A stretch of DNA of 64,000 nucleotides from Heliopora coerulea (Eukaryota > Cnidaria > Anthozoa > Scleralcyonacea > Helioporidae): positions 248,001 through 312,000 of the forward strand of contig JASJOG010000025.1 in the NCBI GenBank assembly GCA_030142905.1, in the 5' to 3' direction. Made by a program: the position numbers and the translations under genes. Shown in pieces: positions 47,625 to 58,916 of the stretch (position 1 is the first letter of the stretch; the number at the start of each line of letters is the position of its first letter). The notes under the pieces were generated by a model. That model worked only from the letters and a program-made list of their open reading frames with translations. It was not told where the DNA came from and made no database searches.

Positions 47625-47750
47625 GAGATAGATGCTCGTCTAGCTCAAATCCTAAAAACGATTTCTGAGCCCAAGAAGGGGATAGACTTTTCCGGCGAGA
47701 TCTCTGCGCTTTGAGCCACCGAGACTTAGATGGCGATCGCTAAGGCGCAG
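47625..47750 (-). repeat. Diverged copy of the tRNA-like repeat unit
   Basis: On the minus strand this matches the unit of the 58-kb element along its length. The 5' flank is CGCCATCTAAGTCTCGGTGG (for CACCATCTGAGTCTCGGTAG). The tRNA-like body is decayed with a damaged B box (CCCCTTCTTGGG region) and a strongly changed anticodon arm. The 3' flank is CTCAGAAATCG...GAGCTAGACGAGCATCTA. Conservation on both sides shows the flanks are part of the repeat, not chance neighbours. Confidence 0.6.
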
Positions 47751-47756
47751 GTTAAA

Positions 47757-48030
47757 CATATGTACTGCCCATACAGCAGCAACGATATGCTAATTATGTG
47801 ATCAAATTTCGATCATGATTTCTGAAATTATGGCTCGAAGCGGTCTACATGGTCTACGATTGGAACCGGAATGATTACGGTATTCCAGCTCCGGTGGCAA
47901 GCTATAGAGGAGGTTCAAAATATGGACTGTCTAAGCTGCAGCCACGATGTGCAAACAATGTGATAAAACTTCACTCATGATTCATGAATTTATGGCTGGG
48001 AGCCGTCTATATGCTCTACGGCTGGAATGC
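47757..48030. repeat. Imperfect tandem duplication, period about 162 bp
   Basis: Segment 47761-47872 and segment 47921-48026 align at an offset of 161-162 bases, for example TATGGCTCGAAGCGGTCTAC at 47830 with TATGGCTGGGAGCCGTCTAT at 47991. It adjoins the diverged tRNA-like unit. Non-coding. Confidence 0.6.
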
Positions 48031-48050
48031 CGTAAACGACGACTAAGCTT

Positions 48051-51000
48051 CTAATAAGTTCGTTCATGGTCAGCCAATATAGGTTACCAAAGCTAATCCG
48101 CCGCGTTTCCCTCTCTTAAATTATTTTCTTTTGAGGAACAACAAACCACTCGCTCCACTCTTCTACATATGACGTTGAGTAATTTCCCTCTTGGAATCTT
48201 ACAATCTAAAACCTCTCAAGGGAGTGGCTTTAGAGCTATATTGATAATAGTTTCCGATCGTTGTGACGGTAAGCAAGGAATCTTGGCATGGCCATCTTCT
48301 GATCGTCTGTTCAGGAGCAATGATCCACTATCGCACTGCACAAGAAGTACTCAAGTCTCCACGTACAATTAATGTAAGAGTAGATAATTGTTCGGCATGG
48401 TTGTAATTAATGCACGGGGTAATATGATAGAATATATAGTTTCGATCTTTCAATAGCAACACTTAGAGTGGATGCCGATGAGAAACATCCGACACTGTGT
48501 CAAGCCAAATAATCATCTAATGTAATGCTTAATCAACAGACAACCTTTCAGGAAATCGACGCTTTTTGGAACCTAAAAAGTCGCAGGACATACAGCAATG
48601 ATAAAACTGTATAGATAGGAAGACTTAATAAAACTTCATTTTTATCCTTGTCGTGGCTTTATTCTGCGTTTTGTGCTGGGCACTGATTTTTATCCTTAAA
48701 TAGGAAGATGATAATAGACAATAATAGCTTAAGGTTGCCTTATGCTGAGCTCTTTTAAATGACGAAACTTGGAAGTACATTTCTAAGAGTATTAACGAGA
48801 CAAGAACGCTCTCCATTTAAAGTTTCAAAGTGTATGGATTTTCCATACTTACTTAGAGCATAACATGCTCAATAAAACTTCTGGCTTGCCACTAGCGGGT
48901 GTTAGTGATGGTTCCAGCTAGACGAGACATACGCTTTCCGGACTTAATTCAGTGAGGAAGCAGGAAGGCAGCCAAGTGTCAATAGGGTATTCGAAAAAGA
49001 GTTCTTTCTTAACAAGATAGAGGAAACGAGATAAAGTGATAGATATCGATTATGACTGTAAGTTACAGTATCGTTGAAAAGAGGAAGAGTAGCCTGGTTT
49101 CGAGTTGAATTACGTTTGCTTTTGTGATTTCCTTATTCTAACTTTTCAGAAGCATTTCAAATAATTAACGACGTTTTATGTTGCCATACATCCGAACATG
49201 ATCTCTGGCAACCGCAAGTACTGCCATCGTGACAGGTGTTAAATAGCTTGATTTCTTTGTGTTGCCGCATAAAAGAATGAAAAAGTATTTCAAGCTTTTT
49301 CCTGTTTCTATCAATAAAACCGTCTTTCAGGTTGTGAACATATTTTCTAATTATTCACTTTCACGCTTTCCAGAAAGGGCTCATTCCCGACTGACTATTA
49401 GTTGTCGGTCATTGGCGGCACTGAGAGGGCTGACGAGGAGTTGTCTCGACAACCAATTATTCACACGGCAACGAAGTTCTGAGATTTGTATTTCATGGCT
49501 ACGAACCATACATGGGAAAAGCATTTTGATGTAAAATGTTAAACGTTTTTACTGCCAGTATAGTCAAATGAAATGAACGAAGGCGGCTACTGAGTATTCC
49601 ACGATTCGAATAACTTTTATTTTTACCCAGCGACGTGGACCTGTTTCCTGGAGATAGCATTTCCCCTTAGAAAATTTGATCTGACCGAATTTGCTCCCAG
49701 GACCTGGAACCCTTCCACCAGAGTTGTTCTGCATTGTAATATGCTTCTAGACAAAGTTAGAGTGAATTTGCATGGCGAACCAAAGGTATTGAAATAAAAA
49801 TATAAGAACCGATAGAAAATTTTCTTTCACATAGAGAAAGAAAAGAAACTGAAAGGCATATGTCAACGTGAATTTTGCATAGAAATTGTACTAATATATA
49901 ATGACTTAATTTGGTAATTAAAGTTAAGAGCCTAGGAAATAAAACAGTGAAACCCATGAACACAAAAGTAGATTAATTAAATTTCATTTCATTGATTATT
50001 AGGGACAATTCTGTTGCGTTATTAACTTACTGGTGTTGTACGGTACAAACAAACAGAGAATAAAAGAGAATTATCTTAGTCCTAGAAAGCGTTTATAGGA
50101 GTTTAATTTGTACATCTTTCCTTGTTTATTTGCCTTAATAATCAAATATATGTCAGGGACAGCGAAATTTTAAGTGGGGGGGATAAAAATAGTGCTGAAG
50201 ACACTCCCCCGGAAAATTTTTCCAAATCAACACGGCTGAAGACGCTTCTAAATTTTTTTAATTGTTCGGAATTCACGAACTCAGATTACATTAATAGAAT
50301 GAAATATCACTCAAAATATTTCAGAAATTATTCACTCAAATATTCGGCTAAAAAGTATTGGCAAAATTCCTTGCGATTAATGAACTAGTTCGTCGCCTGA
50401 GTTACGTCTAGTTTGTCAGTGCCCAGCTTGTGTGCGAATCATTTTTGTTCGATACCGTGCTTTGAGTCTTCTTCCAGTATAAAATGACCTATCCCAGCCT
50501 CACTAGTAGCAGGATCTATATCGAGTTTTCAGATCGTAGTCACTTAGTTTATCATATTTTTCTCCGGCTCAGAAAACGTTTAAATCTTTTCCAATGAAAC
50601 AGAGCTTGCATGTTTCATTAAAACACCAAAAATGGCCACTTTTGTATTGAAGTGATGAACATCGACATATTTGCTGTAATTACTTCGCAGGTACTGTGTT
50701 TCAGTTGAGTAATCCTTTGAGTTAAGAGACTTTGTCAAATGATTCACCGTATATTAAAATACAACATTTTGAATGTTTGTCATAAAATAGCGTTCAAACC
50801 TTTGGGAAAAATTCCTTTCCTTGTAAAAAAGGTAGCTAAAGCCCCCCGGCCCCCCGTTTCGCGGTCTATGTATTTTTTTCCGGTCTTGTTCCGCAATTAA
50901 CCAAAGCCTAGTAGCAACTATAACCTAAATCAAACAAGGTAGAAGTTTGTAAAGGCGGACACAGATTTAAATGTAAGAATTTGAAATAAGAGAGACGTGT

Positions 51001-51899
51001 AGAAAAGCAAACGAAGGTTATTTTCCCGAATGTTTGCTCTTGAACTTGTTTCATCTGCTTCATTCATGTCACATATGCACGACTGAAATTCTGACCCAAA
51101 ATGAAGATAAAATATCTTAAAAAAACATAAAACCTTTTACTGCGAAATTTCAAGTCACCAAATATTTATCCTTTTCGAAGCCATTAACCTATTTCTATAA
51201 CTATCAAAGACAAGTTTCAAGTATGGTTCTTGGCTTCATAAAAAAAAAGCAGTTGCTTTAAAGTTGCGGCAAAAATTAAAGATAGGAAATTTCCTAATGA
51301 CAAAATTTAGGCCAATAAACTACAGTTCAGGCTCATTAATTTCTTAAACAGGCTATAAGAGAAAAACTAAACAAAGAAGCATAAAGAGAGGCTTTAGTTA
51401 GAGGAAAATGGTCTCCAGAGAGCGATTTCTTAGCTCATATCTCCTAAAATCGCGAGGGCGTCAGAAAGCATGGACCCTTCTGAAAAGTGGCACGTGCCAC
51501 AGTACCTGTCTTAATCCGCTCCTAATTATCTGTGGTAGAGGAAAATACTTGGCACCAGGTTAATGTAGCCCACCCAAGTTTCCCGGATCGTGTGACCAGC
51601 CAAATCCGTGAACCTTTAGGGTTATTCTCAAAGTCGTCAATTTACCAAAACATAAAATTCTAACCTGAAGCGAAAGGATGGGAGACAGTTGGCGCATTCC
51701 TCAACTCGATGGTGAGAAATATGCTTTGTCCCAACCGTATGTTGAATGTTCAAAACTTCACAAAAGTTCAGCGTGATTTTTTTGTTCTAAAATAAAAGGT
51801 ATTGGATGAAACACTTTTTCTCGTATTTGATTTACTGTTTCTAAGTGTTCGATTTAAGGGTGAAACAATTTCATAAGTGTTTGACTTGTCTTCTCAAAC
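48051..51899. other. Region without recognisable gene
   Basis: Mostly AT-rich. A C/G-rich patch (AGCCCCCCGGCCCCCCG) lies at 50839-50856. Frames at 49259-49534 and 50122-50388 (+) show no family motif. Confidence 0.3.
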
Positions 51900-51907
51900 A
51901 AACCATT

Positions 51908-52272
51908 CAGTGGTCGCGCCAGGAATTCCTCGACTCAGGGGCTGACGTCCCCGACAGGGGGGTAAAGTCAGAGGGACAGGGACCACCCCCCATTTGTAAT
52001 ATCCTTATTTGAAAGTCAAAACGTCATGTTATTTTTCGCAATAATAATCGTAACAACTGACTAGAAACAGTTTATTTTTAGACTTGGCATAAAGAGAAGA
52101 GTCTTTTATCTTTCTTGGCTTAATCACAAATACTAATAGTTTGCACAACATATAAATGCGTTATCATCAGTGAAAATGCACCGGCGAATTGTTAATTTTT
52201 CCCCGACGGGAAGGCTAAGGTTCACCGACAGGGGGATGCAGCTCCCTCTGCCCCCTTCTAGCGCCACCCCTG
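51908..52272 (+). mobile_element. hAT-like miniature element, copy 2
   Basis: A 365-bp element with tips CAGTGGTCGCGCC and (from the right) CAGGGGTGGCGC. It is flanked by a perfect 8-bp target duplication AAACCATT (51900-51907 and 52273-52280). Inside, CTGACTAGAAACAGTTTATT and neighbouring blocks match copy 1 (31582-31943) in inverted orientation, and the GC-rich subterminal parts (CCCCGACAGGGG-like) are shared too. Non-coding. Confidence 0.85.
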
Positions 52273-53078
52273 AAACCATTATTTTGAATAAATCGAGGTA
52301 AAAGTTTGTTTAAATTCTGCAAATGTGTTTCATGATGGCATGCACCAAAACATGATTTCCCTTTGTGCTCCCCTAATCAATTATTAATAAGCTTAAGAAT
52401 AAACATTAACAAGTAGAAACAAACGGGTCATTTTGGAGAACTGTTGTGCTAAGAAAAGACACTGAAATTTGAATGATCGGACGATGAGAGCAAGTACTTA
52501 TGTTCGATGATGACTTTGAAATAAAGTCGAAATATTACTGTTGAAAGTTGCGTGGCTTGATTTACGCCGCAACGAAACGCCAGTGAACATCTTTTAAATC
52601 TTTTCGACTTGCCGCTTTTACTATGGCGATACATTTAAGAATTCTGAGCTGGGCTCTGATCTTTATATTGCGATTGCGCTTTCCGCCCGGAAAATTCAAT
52701 AGCAAAGATCACAACTCGAATCTTGAGTTTTCAATATGATTCTCTTTTTCGGAATTTGTTTTGTTTTATAGTTTGTAAAGTTGTCGGTTGGTCATGGTTT
52801 AAACCAAATGTGCTTCTCGCTTTAGACATTTCTAAATATCCGTCCTCACATTATTTCAGGCAAGAATGCTAAGGATAGGCGTGAAATTTCACACAGGAAA
52901 GTCAGATTTACATAGGAGGAATTATTTTGAAATTGTTTCAAAGCATTACATTTTAATTTACTTGAATGACGCACTTTCCATATTCAAAATTCCACACCAT
53001 TTTGTTGAAGGATTACCTTCGTGAATAACATTTATCTTTCGAGAAGTGCTTCACATGAAAACAAATTGTTCTGTTAGA

Positions 53079-53180
53079 AGTTCAAAGGTTAGTAACTGCC
53101 GGGACTGAGCGCAAAGAATTGTAACGTTTCGACGTTAGAACTCTTTGCGATCAATCACGGCAGTTACCTAATTTTGAACT
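53079..53180. repeat. Foldback element of about 100 bp
   Basis: AGTTCAAAGGTTAGTAACTG(CC) at 53079-53100 is nearly inverted at 53159-53180. The inside continues the palindrome: GCGCAAAGAATTGTAACG against CGTTAGAACTCTTTGCGA, with a TTT-like centre at about 53127-53131. The whole 102 bp can form one long imperfect hairpin. The minus strand contains TCGAAACG but lacks a hammerhead CUGANGA at the right distance. Confidence 0.7.
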
Positions 53181-55965
53181 TTTTACGTTATTCAACACTG
53201 TCTACGCAGTATTATCTTGAGTTTTATATCATTGATCTGTTACACTTTTATGTCAATAATCACAAGAATTAAAAGCCTATTAAAATAGTGCAAGTTCTTT
53301 AATTTATCCATACATATAAGCGTCTATGAAATGATTCGTATCGGATTAGATATGGCTTATCCAATCTATATTTCATTATGATGGAATTGAGGGACCTTTT
53401 ATTACTTCGTAAACTAATTCTGAATCATATCTGAGCATAAAATTCAGAGGTATAATATTTTTCCAGAAACAAAGTAGCAAACTTGTCCATGCACGACAGT
53501 TGAAACCTCTGACTTCGATCAATTACAAAACGTCCGGCCAATTGCTAATCTTTTTAAGCGCGTACTTGTGATTAGTATAGTAAACAAACAGGGTAAATAA
53601 ATAGAGGTGTGATTTTTGTTCCAAAACCTGTCGTAACAGATCAGCTTGACTAATTTAAGTAATTAGTTTAGTGAATGACGATGTTCCAAGTGCAAATTCA
53701 CAAGTAAATAAATCACAGTTGAGTTTTCGTAGTGTTGATCAAGGTCGAGGTCCCGGAAAACTGGCAATGTTCTCCTTATTAAACATAATTTCTGTTTTTA
53801 TTTAACGTTTTAGCCATAAATATGAACAAACACGCCGATGAACCTCCGCTTCAAACATCTCAATATGTAATCGTTTTTATTCTTCAATGTAATTTGTAAA
53901 TGGTACTACACAACTGTTCTGCTCGGACTTCCACTGCGTTTTACCGTTCTGTAACCTCAGTTTGTGTTTCTTTTTAAACTGTTTTAGTTCCTTAATAGAA
54001 GTTTAAGAAATTCTGTGGGTATCTATTTCCATTCGTTTAAAATTGGCTTTGCAAGATTAATTTTATCTTGTAAGCCACACTAAGAAGAAGATTTCAACGA
54101 TTTACAAAGGAATCTCATATGATCTTCACTGATCTACATTATTTACAAGCATGACATTTTTCTTACTTTCATAATTGATACAGAAACAGGATAACAACTC
54201 ATTGAGTCGCGCCATTAAAGCCTTAAGGGAAACCGAACAGCTTAATATAAATATCGAATAGAAATCATTATCATACCCGAGGAGTGTCTTAACATCAAAA
54301 CTCCAAGTGATTAGTTGAAAAACGATGGCCGACTTTTTTGTGAGTTTATATATATATATATATATATATACTGAAGTGTTTTGATATCAGACCAAACACT
54401 CCATTCAAGTGTTTGTTGATGTCTTCTCCAACGAATCCCTATTCAAAGAAAAATTCTGGATGAAAGTTTCCAAATCTTTTTTCGGTATTTGTATCTTTCA
54501 TACTTCCCTCATAATTATTAATAAGTTTGGCATTAATATATCTAAACGCCCCTAGTCATCTCAAACATTTGACCGAGAACCTCATCAGACCACAATGAAA
54601 TAAATGGATTAAAAAAATATCAGAGGAAACATCTATTTGATACTTGTCCTTCCCTGTCCATGATTTCGTGTCGAATTATTCATGTCTCAAGATGGTATCC
54701 ACTACATGCTGTAAGCAATTGCACCTCGAATAATTCAAATGACGTCCGTAAATTATAGTTGGTTATAAAAATAGTGGATTGTCTTAAAGAATCTGAGTAA
54801 TTTGACACCAATTAGTGCATTAGAGTTGATAAGATTTCGCAAGAGTTTGACACTCGGTTGTATCGATGAAATAAGATGTCCCCTCTGACGTTTCTTAATC
54901 CGTATTTCCTTGCTAATCCTGCAGCACACTGCACCTGAGCCAAACGCTGAAACAAGTTGCCAATACCAGTTAGTTCAATCTCCACATCTATGGCAGGGAC
55001 GCTGTTAATCTTCTCTCTACGTAATCGTATGCAAAATACTTAATTCTCATAATACGATCTATTAATATCGAAAACAACCACTTAACATTCCTAAGTAACT
55101 TCCTTACTTTACCTGTCCGGTGCATCAGGTCTTGAATTTCATACAAGACAAAGTCATTCCAGGTCTCAACTTAAATACACTTTGAATTCTAAATTCGTTC
55201 TGCAGCCAAACATCTTTGCTTTTCTTCACTGCCTTCACTGAAACGAGTTAAACCAGTTAAAACTTAAAGTTGTTAACACTTTATCAGTTATGCCTCTTTT
55301 TCAGTTTAGCACCGATATATTTTAATTTTATTCTTTTTTCGGCGATGACCTTTACTTAACCTGTGGAAATTTCCTTTAAAACATGTGGAGTCTCCATGGA
55401 ATCAGGACGAAAATGAGAAAGGCATCTTATATCCTTCCTTTTCACTTCCATTGTTAGATAGCAGTAGCCAATGACCTAATCTCGTTAAGTGATAGAGAAT
55501 GTACATGTTTCAGAGACAGATTTATACTAAGACCAAAATCTGATTTCGGAGACCAAATTGGAAGAAAAGAAATTCAAATTGAGGTTGCGAGGAGATTTAG
55601 TCGCCTTGCTAAAAATTCTCTTAGAGTGGTCTTAGCCCAATTGGTAAACGAAGACTTATCGCAAAAAATTATCTGTACTACGAGAGCTATGACCCTCCTG
55701 TAAAAATTTTGATACACTACAGCTTTGTTTTCACGCTTTCAGGAACTCTATAGGAACTGAATTCCAAAAAATACTTTTGTTTGAGAAGTATTGATTGGAA
55801 TTAATACTTCTCACCCACAAAACTCCCCCATTGGGTGCGCCTTTGAACAAAAAACAAACGATAACCATCAACTGCCACAACAATATTGATCAAATTTGCC
55901 GAGAGGGACAGTACAGTTAATTTTTCAACTATGCAAAAAAAATATTTGAAGAAAATAAACAAACA
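53181..55965. other. Region without recognisable gene
   Basis: Only a short TA microsatellite at 54348-54370 stands out. No coding motif seen. Confidence 0.3.
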
Positions 55966-55974
55966 AGCAAAAGA

Positions 55975-56155
55975 ACCAACGAACGGACGAATGAATGAAT
56001 GAACAAATGAATGAATAAAAAATTAACTACATAAGTAAGTAAGGAAGGAAGGAAGGAAGGAAATATGTAAGTAAATAAATGAGTAACTAATTAGTAAGTA
56101 AATAAGTAAGTAACTAAGTAAATAAGTAAGTAAGAAAGTTGGTAAGTATGTAAGC
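55975..56155. repeat. Tetranucleotide-rich region (GAAT, GAAG, TAAG)
   Basis: GAATGAAT units at 55989-56015, GGAA units at 56041-56060 and long TAAG/TAAATAAG runs at 56062-56150. Degenerate microsatellite. Confidence 0.85.
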
Positions 56156-56159
56156 AATT

Positions 56160-57640
56160 TTTTACGCTTTTCTCAAGTCTCGTAACATCCAGCGTGGTTG
56201 GATGATACAATCCAAACACGAGAATCCATCTGGTATTTCTTAATTTCTTCGCGAAACAGCGTTGCCAGCTATATGCGAAGGGCTACGCTGTAAACCTGTA
56301 TACACTGCGCAAGGGCATCATCATTCAAAGTTTCAAAACCTAAAATGACAGATGCCTGTTTGCCCGGCAAGTCAATGTTCCTCTCAAAATGTTTCCTTGT
56401 TAAGTCATATTCAGAAAACATTGCAAGGAAAGAATGTTTCTGCAAGAATGCTTTCTCGCTTGTCCAGGGCCTTTTACTTCAAAAAGTCGTGGCCAAACTG
56501 CCAACAACGGCCTTCGTAGATCGGTTGGCGGACTGCTACAGCAGATTCGCAGGGTCGTCGGTTCGGTTCAAAGTCGTAGGCCCAAGATTGAGTCCTATTT
56601 TTCGCAACTGCTCTCGGTTGGGTCTTGAAATATATGAATCTGACATTCGAAATTTTCCTTCATCATATCTAAATTCCATTTGATGCTTTTAACGAGGCCG
56701 TGTAGCCAAAGTCGTATTTCTATTTCTTACATAAAATCAGTACAGATAAATATACCTAAAAAGCTACAAATTTTTGCAGAAATAATTAATACTATATTAA
56801 AAATGACTCACTACAGGTTTACTAACGAGATAGTAAGTCTTGAATAGTTTAATACTTGTATCTTTGTTTTTTAAAGACACAGTTGATTGAATAGCGCAGA
56901 AGAAAAGTCGTTAAAATAACAACGGCCTATGCTAATAAGAATGACAATTTGATGTAAAATTCAATATCCGCTGATATTCCTTACATATAACGTTCGGTTC
57001 AGTAGGTTTTCTCCGGTATTAAGCCCTAGCATGTGATCAAATATACGTGCACTAAATTGGAGAATACACCTAATGAATGTTAATGTGTTTTTGAAATAAA
57101 TATTAACCCTAATTTGAGCAAACGTACGGTTTAAAATAAACAATTGTACGTCATAAATTATCAAGAAGTTTTCAGAAAGACCTATACATGGTTCAAATTG
57201 TCTGAGCGTAATGATTATCGTGCCTCAGAGTCGACGCTTTCAATTTGTTGTTTTTAACACAAACTCTGTCCACGTTTGATTTCTTAGCTTTCAGGAGACG
57301 TTTCTCTTTTAATTTCTTCGACTTTGATTAATACTTTTGTGCCCGGATTGGATGTGATTTTTGATAACCGTCGGTGAAATATAATTATTAATTATAGGTT
57401 CATGTCATCCTCAATCATACATGAGGTGTAATTTTAAGCATCTTGGTAAGTCATTTCTTTACAATAAAAAGAGAGATGGACCAAGGGACATCGCAGAGAA
57501 TCGGTTTCAATGTAGATATATTGTTTCGCTAACCTGCGTTCTTTCACTTAACTACTCAATGAGCCAAGCAAGAAAAGAACCTTTGATATGGTGATAGTCT
57601 ATCACCATCTGTTCCACTCTGACAAAATGAAGTGGTGACC
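56160..57640. other. Region without recognisable gene
   Basis: The 112-codon frame at 56345-56683 (+) shows no family motif; its Cys/Leu/Phe-rich composition is not supported by splice sites. Nothing else seen. Confidence 0.3.
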
Positions 57641-57649
57641 TTTTTAAGA

Positions 57650-57980
57650 AGACGCAAAAATTGCAAAAAGTTGTCTCGTTTTTAAAGCACTGAAAGGAGA
57701 ATCATCCCCTGATACAAGAGATATGCCTGTAGTAGTGGCATACGTACTCTTAAGACTAGATATTCAAATTTTAACTTATTATGTCCCAGATATAAACGTG
57801 AAGCTGAAGGCGGTAGGACTTTTAGACTATCTGCCTGTAAACAATGGAACGGCTTAGCACGTTCCATCCGGAACAAAGACACTTTATGTTCTTTTAAAAA
57901 TCATTATGGAATAATGTTTTCAGGGAACAACAACTTATTAACTATTTTATTATATAATTTTTATATTTATTTTTATTTCT
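57650..57980 (+). mobile_element. LINE 3' fragment (reverse transcriptase C-terminus), part 1
   Basis: After a frameshifted upstream part (FKALKGESSPDT), a frame reads LLCPRYKREAEGGRTFRLSA then CKQWNGLARSIRNKDTLCSF and KNHYGIMF, the C-terminal 'P+.+.....SF......WN.LP..IR...SL..FK' tail of CR1/L2-like LINEs. The AT-rich 3' region is interrupted at 57980 by the composite tRNA-like element and resumes at 58917. Confidence 0.7.
57967..57980. repeat. Left copy of 14-bp direct repeat (target duplication)
   Basis: TTATTTTTATTTCT, identical to 58903-58916, borders the composite element. The sequence is low in complexity, so the exact match carries less weight than its length suggests. Confidence 0.6.
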
Positions 57981-58062
57981 GATGTTTGGGAAACGTGAGA
58001 GCTTGGATATATTAAGGTAGATGAATGATCTTCAAGCTCGATACTCAGAAAATGATTTCTAT

Positions 58063-58134
58063 GCCCCAGACGGGGATCGAACCCGCAACCTTCTGATGAC
58101 CGGTTAGACGCTCTAACCATTGAGCTACCGAGAC
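58063..58134 (-). tRNA. tRNA-like sequence, inverted copy (anticodon position GGT)
   Basis: Identical over 72 nt to the forward copies at 58300 and 58542. It folds as a cloverleaf: acceptor GTCTCGG with CTGGGGC (three G-U pairs), D stem GCTC/GAGC, T arm GCGGG-TTCGATC-CCCGT. The anticodon by position is GGT (Thr), but base 33 is C instead of the universal U and the anticodon stem has an A-C mismatch. Probably a tRNA-derived repeat rather than a translating tRNA. Confidence 0.55.
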
Positions 58135-58299
58135 TCAGATGGTGAGCTAAGGTGCAAATTCGATATCATTTATCTACCTTAATATATCCAAGCTCTCACG
58201 TTTCCTAAACATCAAACTTCTTCAATCATTATTAATATATAGTGGCTTCAGCTTAGGTCGCACATATATATCGAATTTGCACCTTAGCTCACCATCTGA

Positions 58300-58371
58300 G
58301 TCTCGGTAGCTCAATGGTTAGAGCGTCTAACCGGTCATCAGAAGGTTGCGGGTTCGATCCCCGTCTGGGGC
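58300..58371 (+). tRNA. tRNA-like sequence, forward copy 1 (anticodon position GGT)
   Basis: The A box (TAGCTCAATGG) and B box (GGTTCGATCCC) match Pol III internal promoter consensus. A TTTT run at 58382-58385, about 11 nt past the 3' end, could terminate transcription. The anticodon arm is TCTAA-CCGGTCA-TCAGA (58326-58342), with GGT at 58333-58335, C at position 33, C at position 37 and an A329-C339 mismatch. Discriminator base T. No intron, no encoded CCA. Confidence 0.6.
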
Positions 58372-58541
58372 TCAGATATCATTTTCTGAGTATCGAGCTT
58401 GAAGATCGTTCATCTACTTCAATATATCCAAGCTCTCATGTTTCCTAAACATCAAACTGCTTCAATCATTATCAATATATAGTGGCTTCTGCTTAGGTCG
58501 CACATATATATATCGAATTTGCAACTTAGCTCGCCATCTGA

Positions 58542-58613
58542 GTCTCGGTAGCTCAATGGTTAGAGCGTCTAACCGGTCATCAGAAGGTTGCGGGTTCGAT
58601 CCCCGTCTGGGGC
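58542..58613 (+). tRNA. tRNA-like sequence, forward copy 2 (anticodon position GGT)
   Basis: Same 72-nt sequence as copy 1, 242 bp downstream, with the same flanking hairpin and TTTT. Its 5' flank (CAACTTAGCTCGCCATCTGA) is shared with copy 3 and differs slightly from copy 1, so copies 2 and 3 are the youngest pair. Confidence 0.6.
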
Positions 58614-58783
58614 TCAGATATCATTTTCTGAGTATCGAGCTTGAAGATCGTTCATCTACTTCAATATATCCAAGCTCTCATGTTTCCTAAACATCAAACT
58701 GCTTCAATCATTATCAATATATAGTGGCTTCCGCTTAGGTCGCACATATATATATCGAATTTGCAACTTAGCTCGCCATCTGA

Positions 58784-58855
58784 GTCTCGGTAGCTCAATG
58801 GTTAGAGCGTCTAACCGGTCATCAGAAGGTTGCGGGTTCGATCCCCGTCCGGGGA
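58784..58855 (+). tRNA. tRNA-like sequence, forward copy 3 (3' acceptor strand altered)
   Basis: Identical to copies 1 and 2 except the 3' acceptor strand, which reads CCGGGGA instead of CTGGGGC. This changes the G6 pair to G-C and creates a G1-A72 mismatch. Again 242 bp from the previous copy. Flanked on the right by the end of the composite element. Confidence 0.55.
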
Positions 58856-58902
58856 TCAGAAATCATTTTCTGAGTATCGAGCTTGAAGATCATTCATCTA
58901 CC

Positions 58903-58916
58903 TTATTTTTATTTCT
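58903..58916. repeat. Right copy of 14-bp direct repeat (target duplication)
   Basis: TTATTTTTATTTCT, identical to 57967-57980, directly after the composite element. Confidence 0.6.

Larger units (their letters stand above)
57981..58902. mobile_element. Composite element carrying four tRNA-like units
   Basis: This 922-bp block begins GATGTTTGGGAAACGTGAGA and ends GATCATTCATCTACC. It consists of one inverted unit (to about 58167) followed by three direct units with a 242-bp period (tRNA-like starts at 58300, 58542, 58784). Each unit has a conserved 5' flank (ATCGAATTTGCA...CATCTGA), a 72-nt tRNA-like body, a short hairpin (CTCAGA...TCTGAG) and a tail containing TTCATCTACTTCAATATATC and CCAAGCTCTCATGTTTCCTA. 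The 14-bp direct repeat on both sides and the continuity of the LINE 3' region across it indicate insertion as a single unit. There is no open reading frame. Which enzyme would move it is unknown. Confidence 0.7.

Noticed and set aside
53120..53150. TCGAAACG in the 53.1-kb foldback as a hammerhead
   Set aside because: No CUGANGA lies at the right distance; the segment is explained by the long hairpin.
54570..54595. CTGATGAGGTTCTCGGTC on the minus strand as a further hammerhead
   Set aside because: The GAAA after helix II is missing and helix II does not pair.
58326..58345. Reading the tRNA-like loop with anticodon CAT (Met)
   Set aside because: Placing T335 as base 33 destroys the anticodon stem; by standard numbering the anticodon is GGT.
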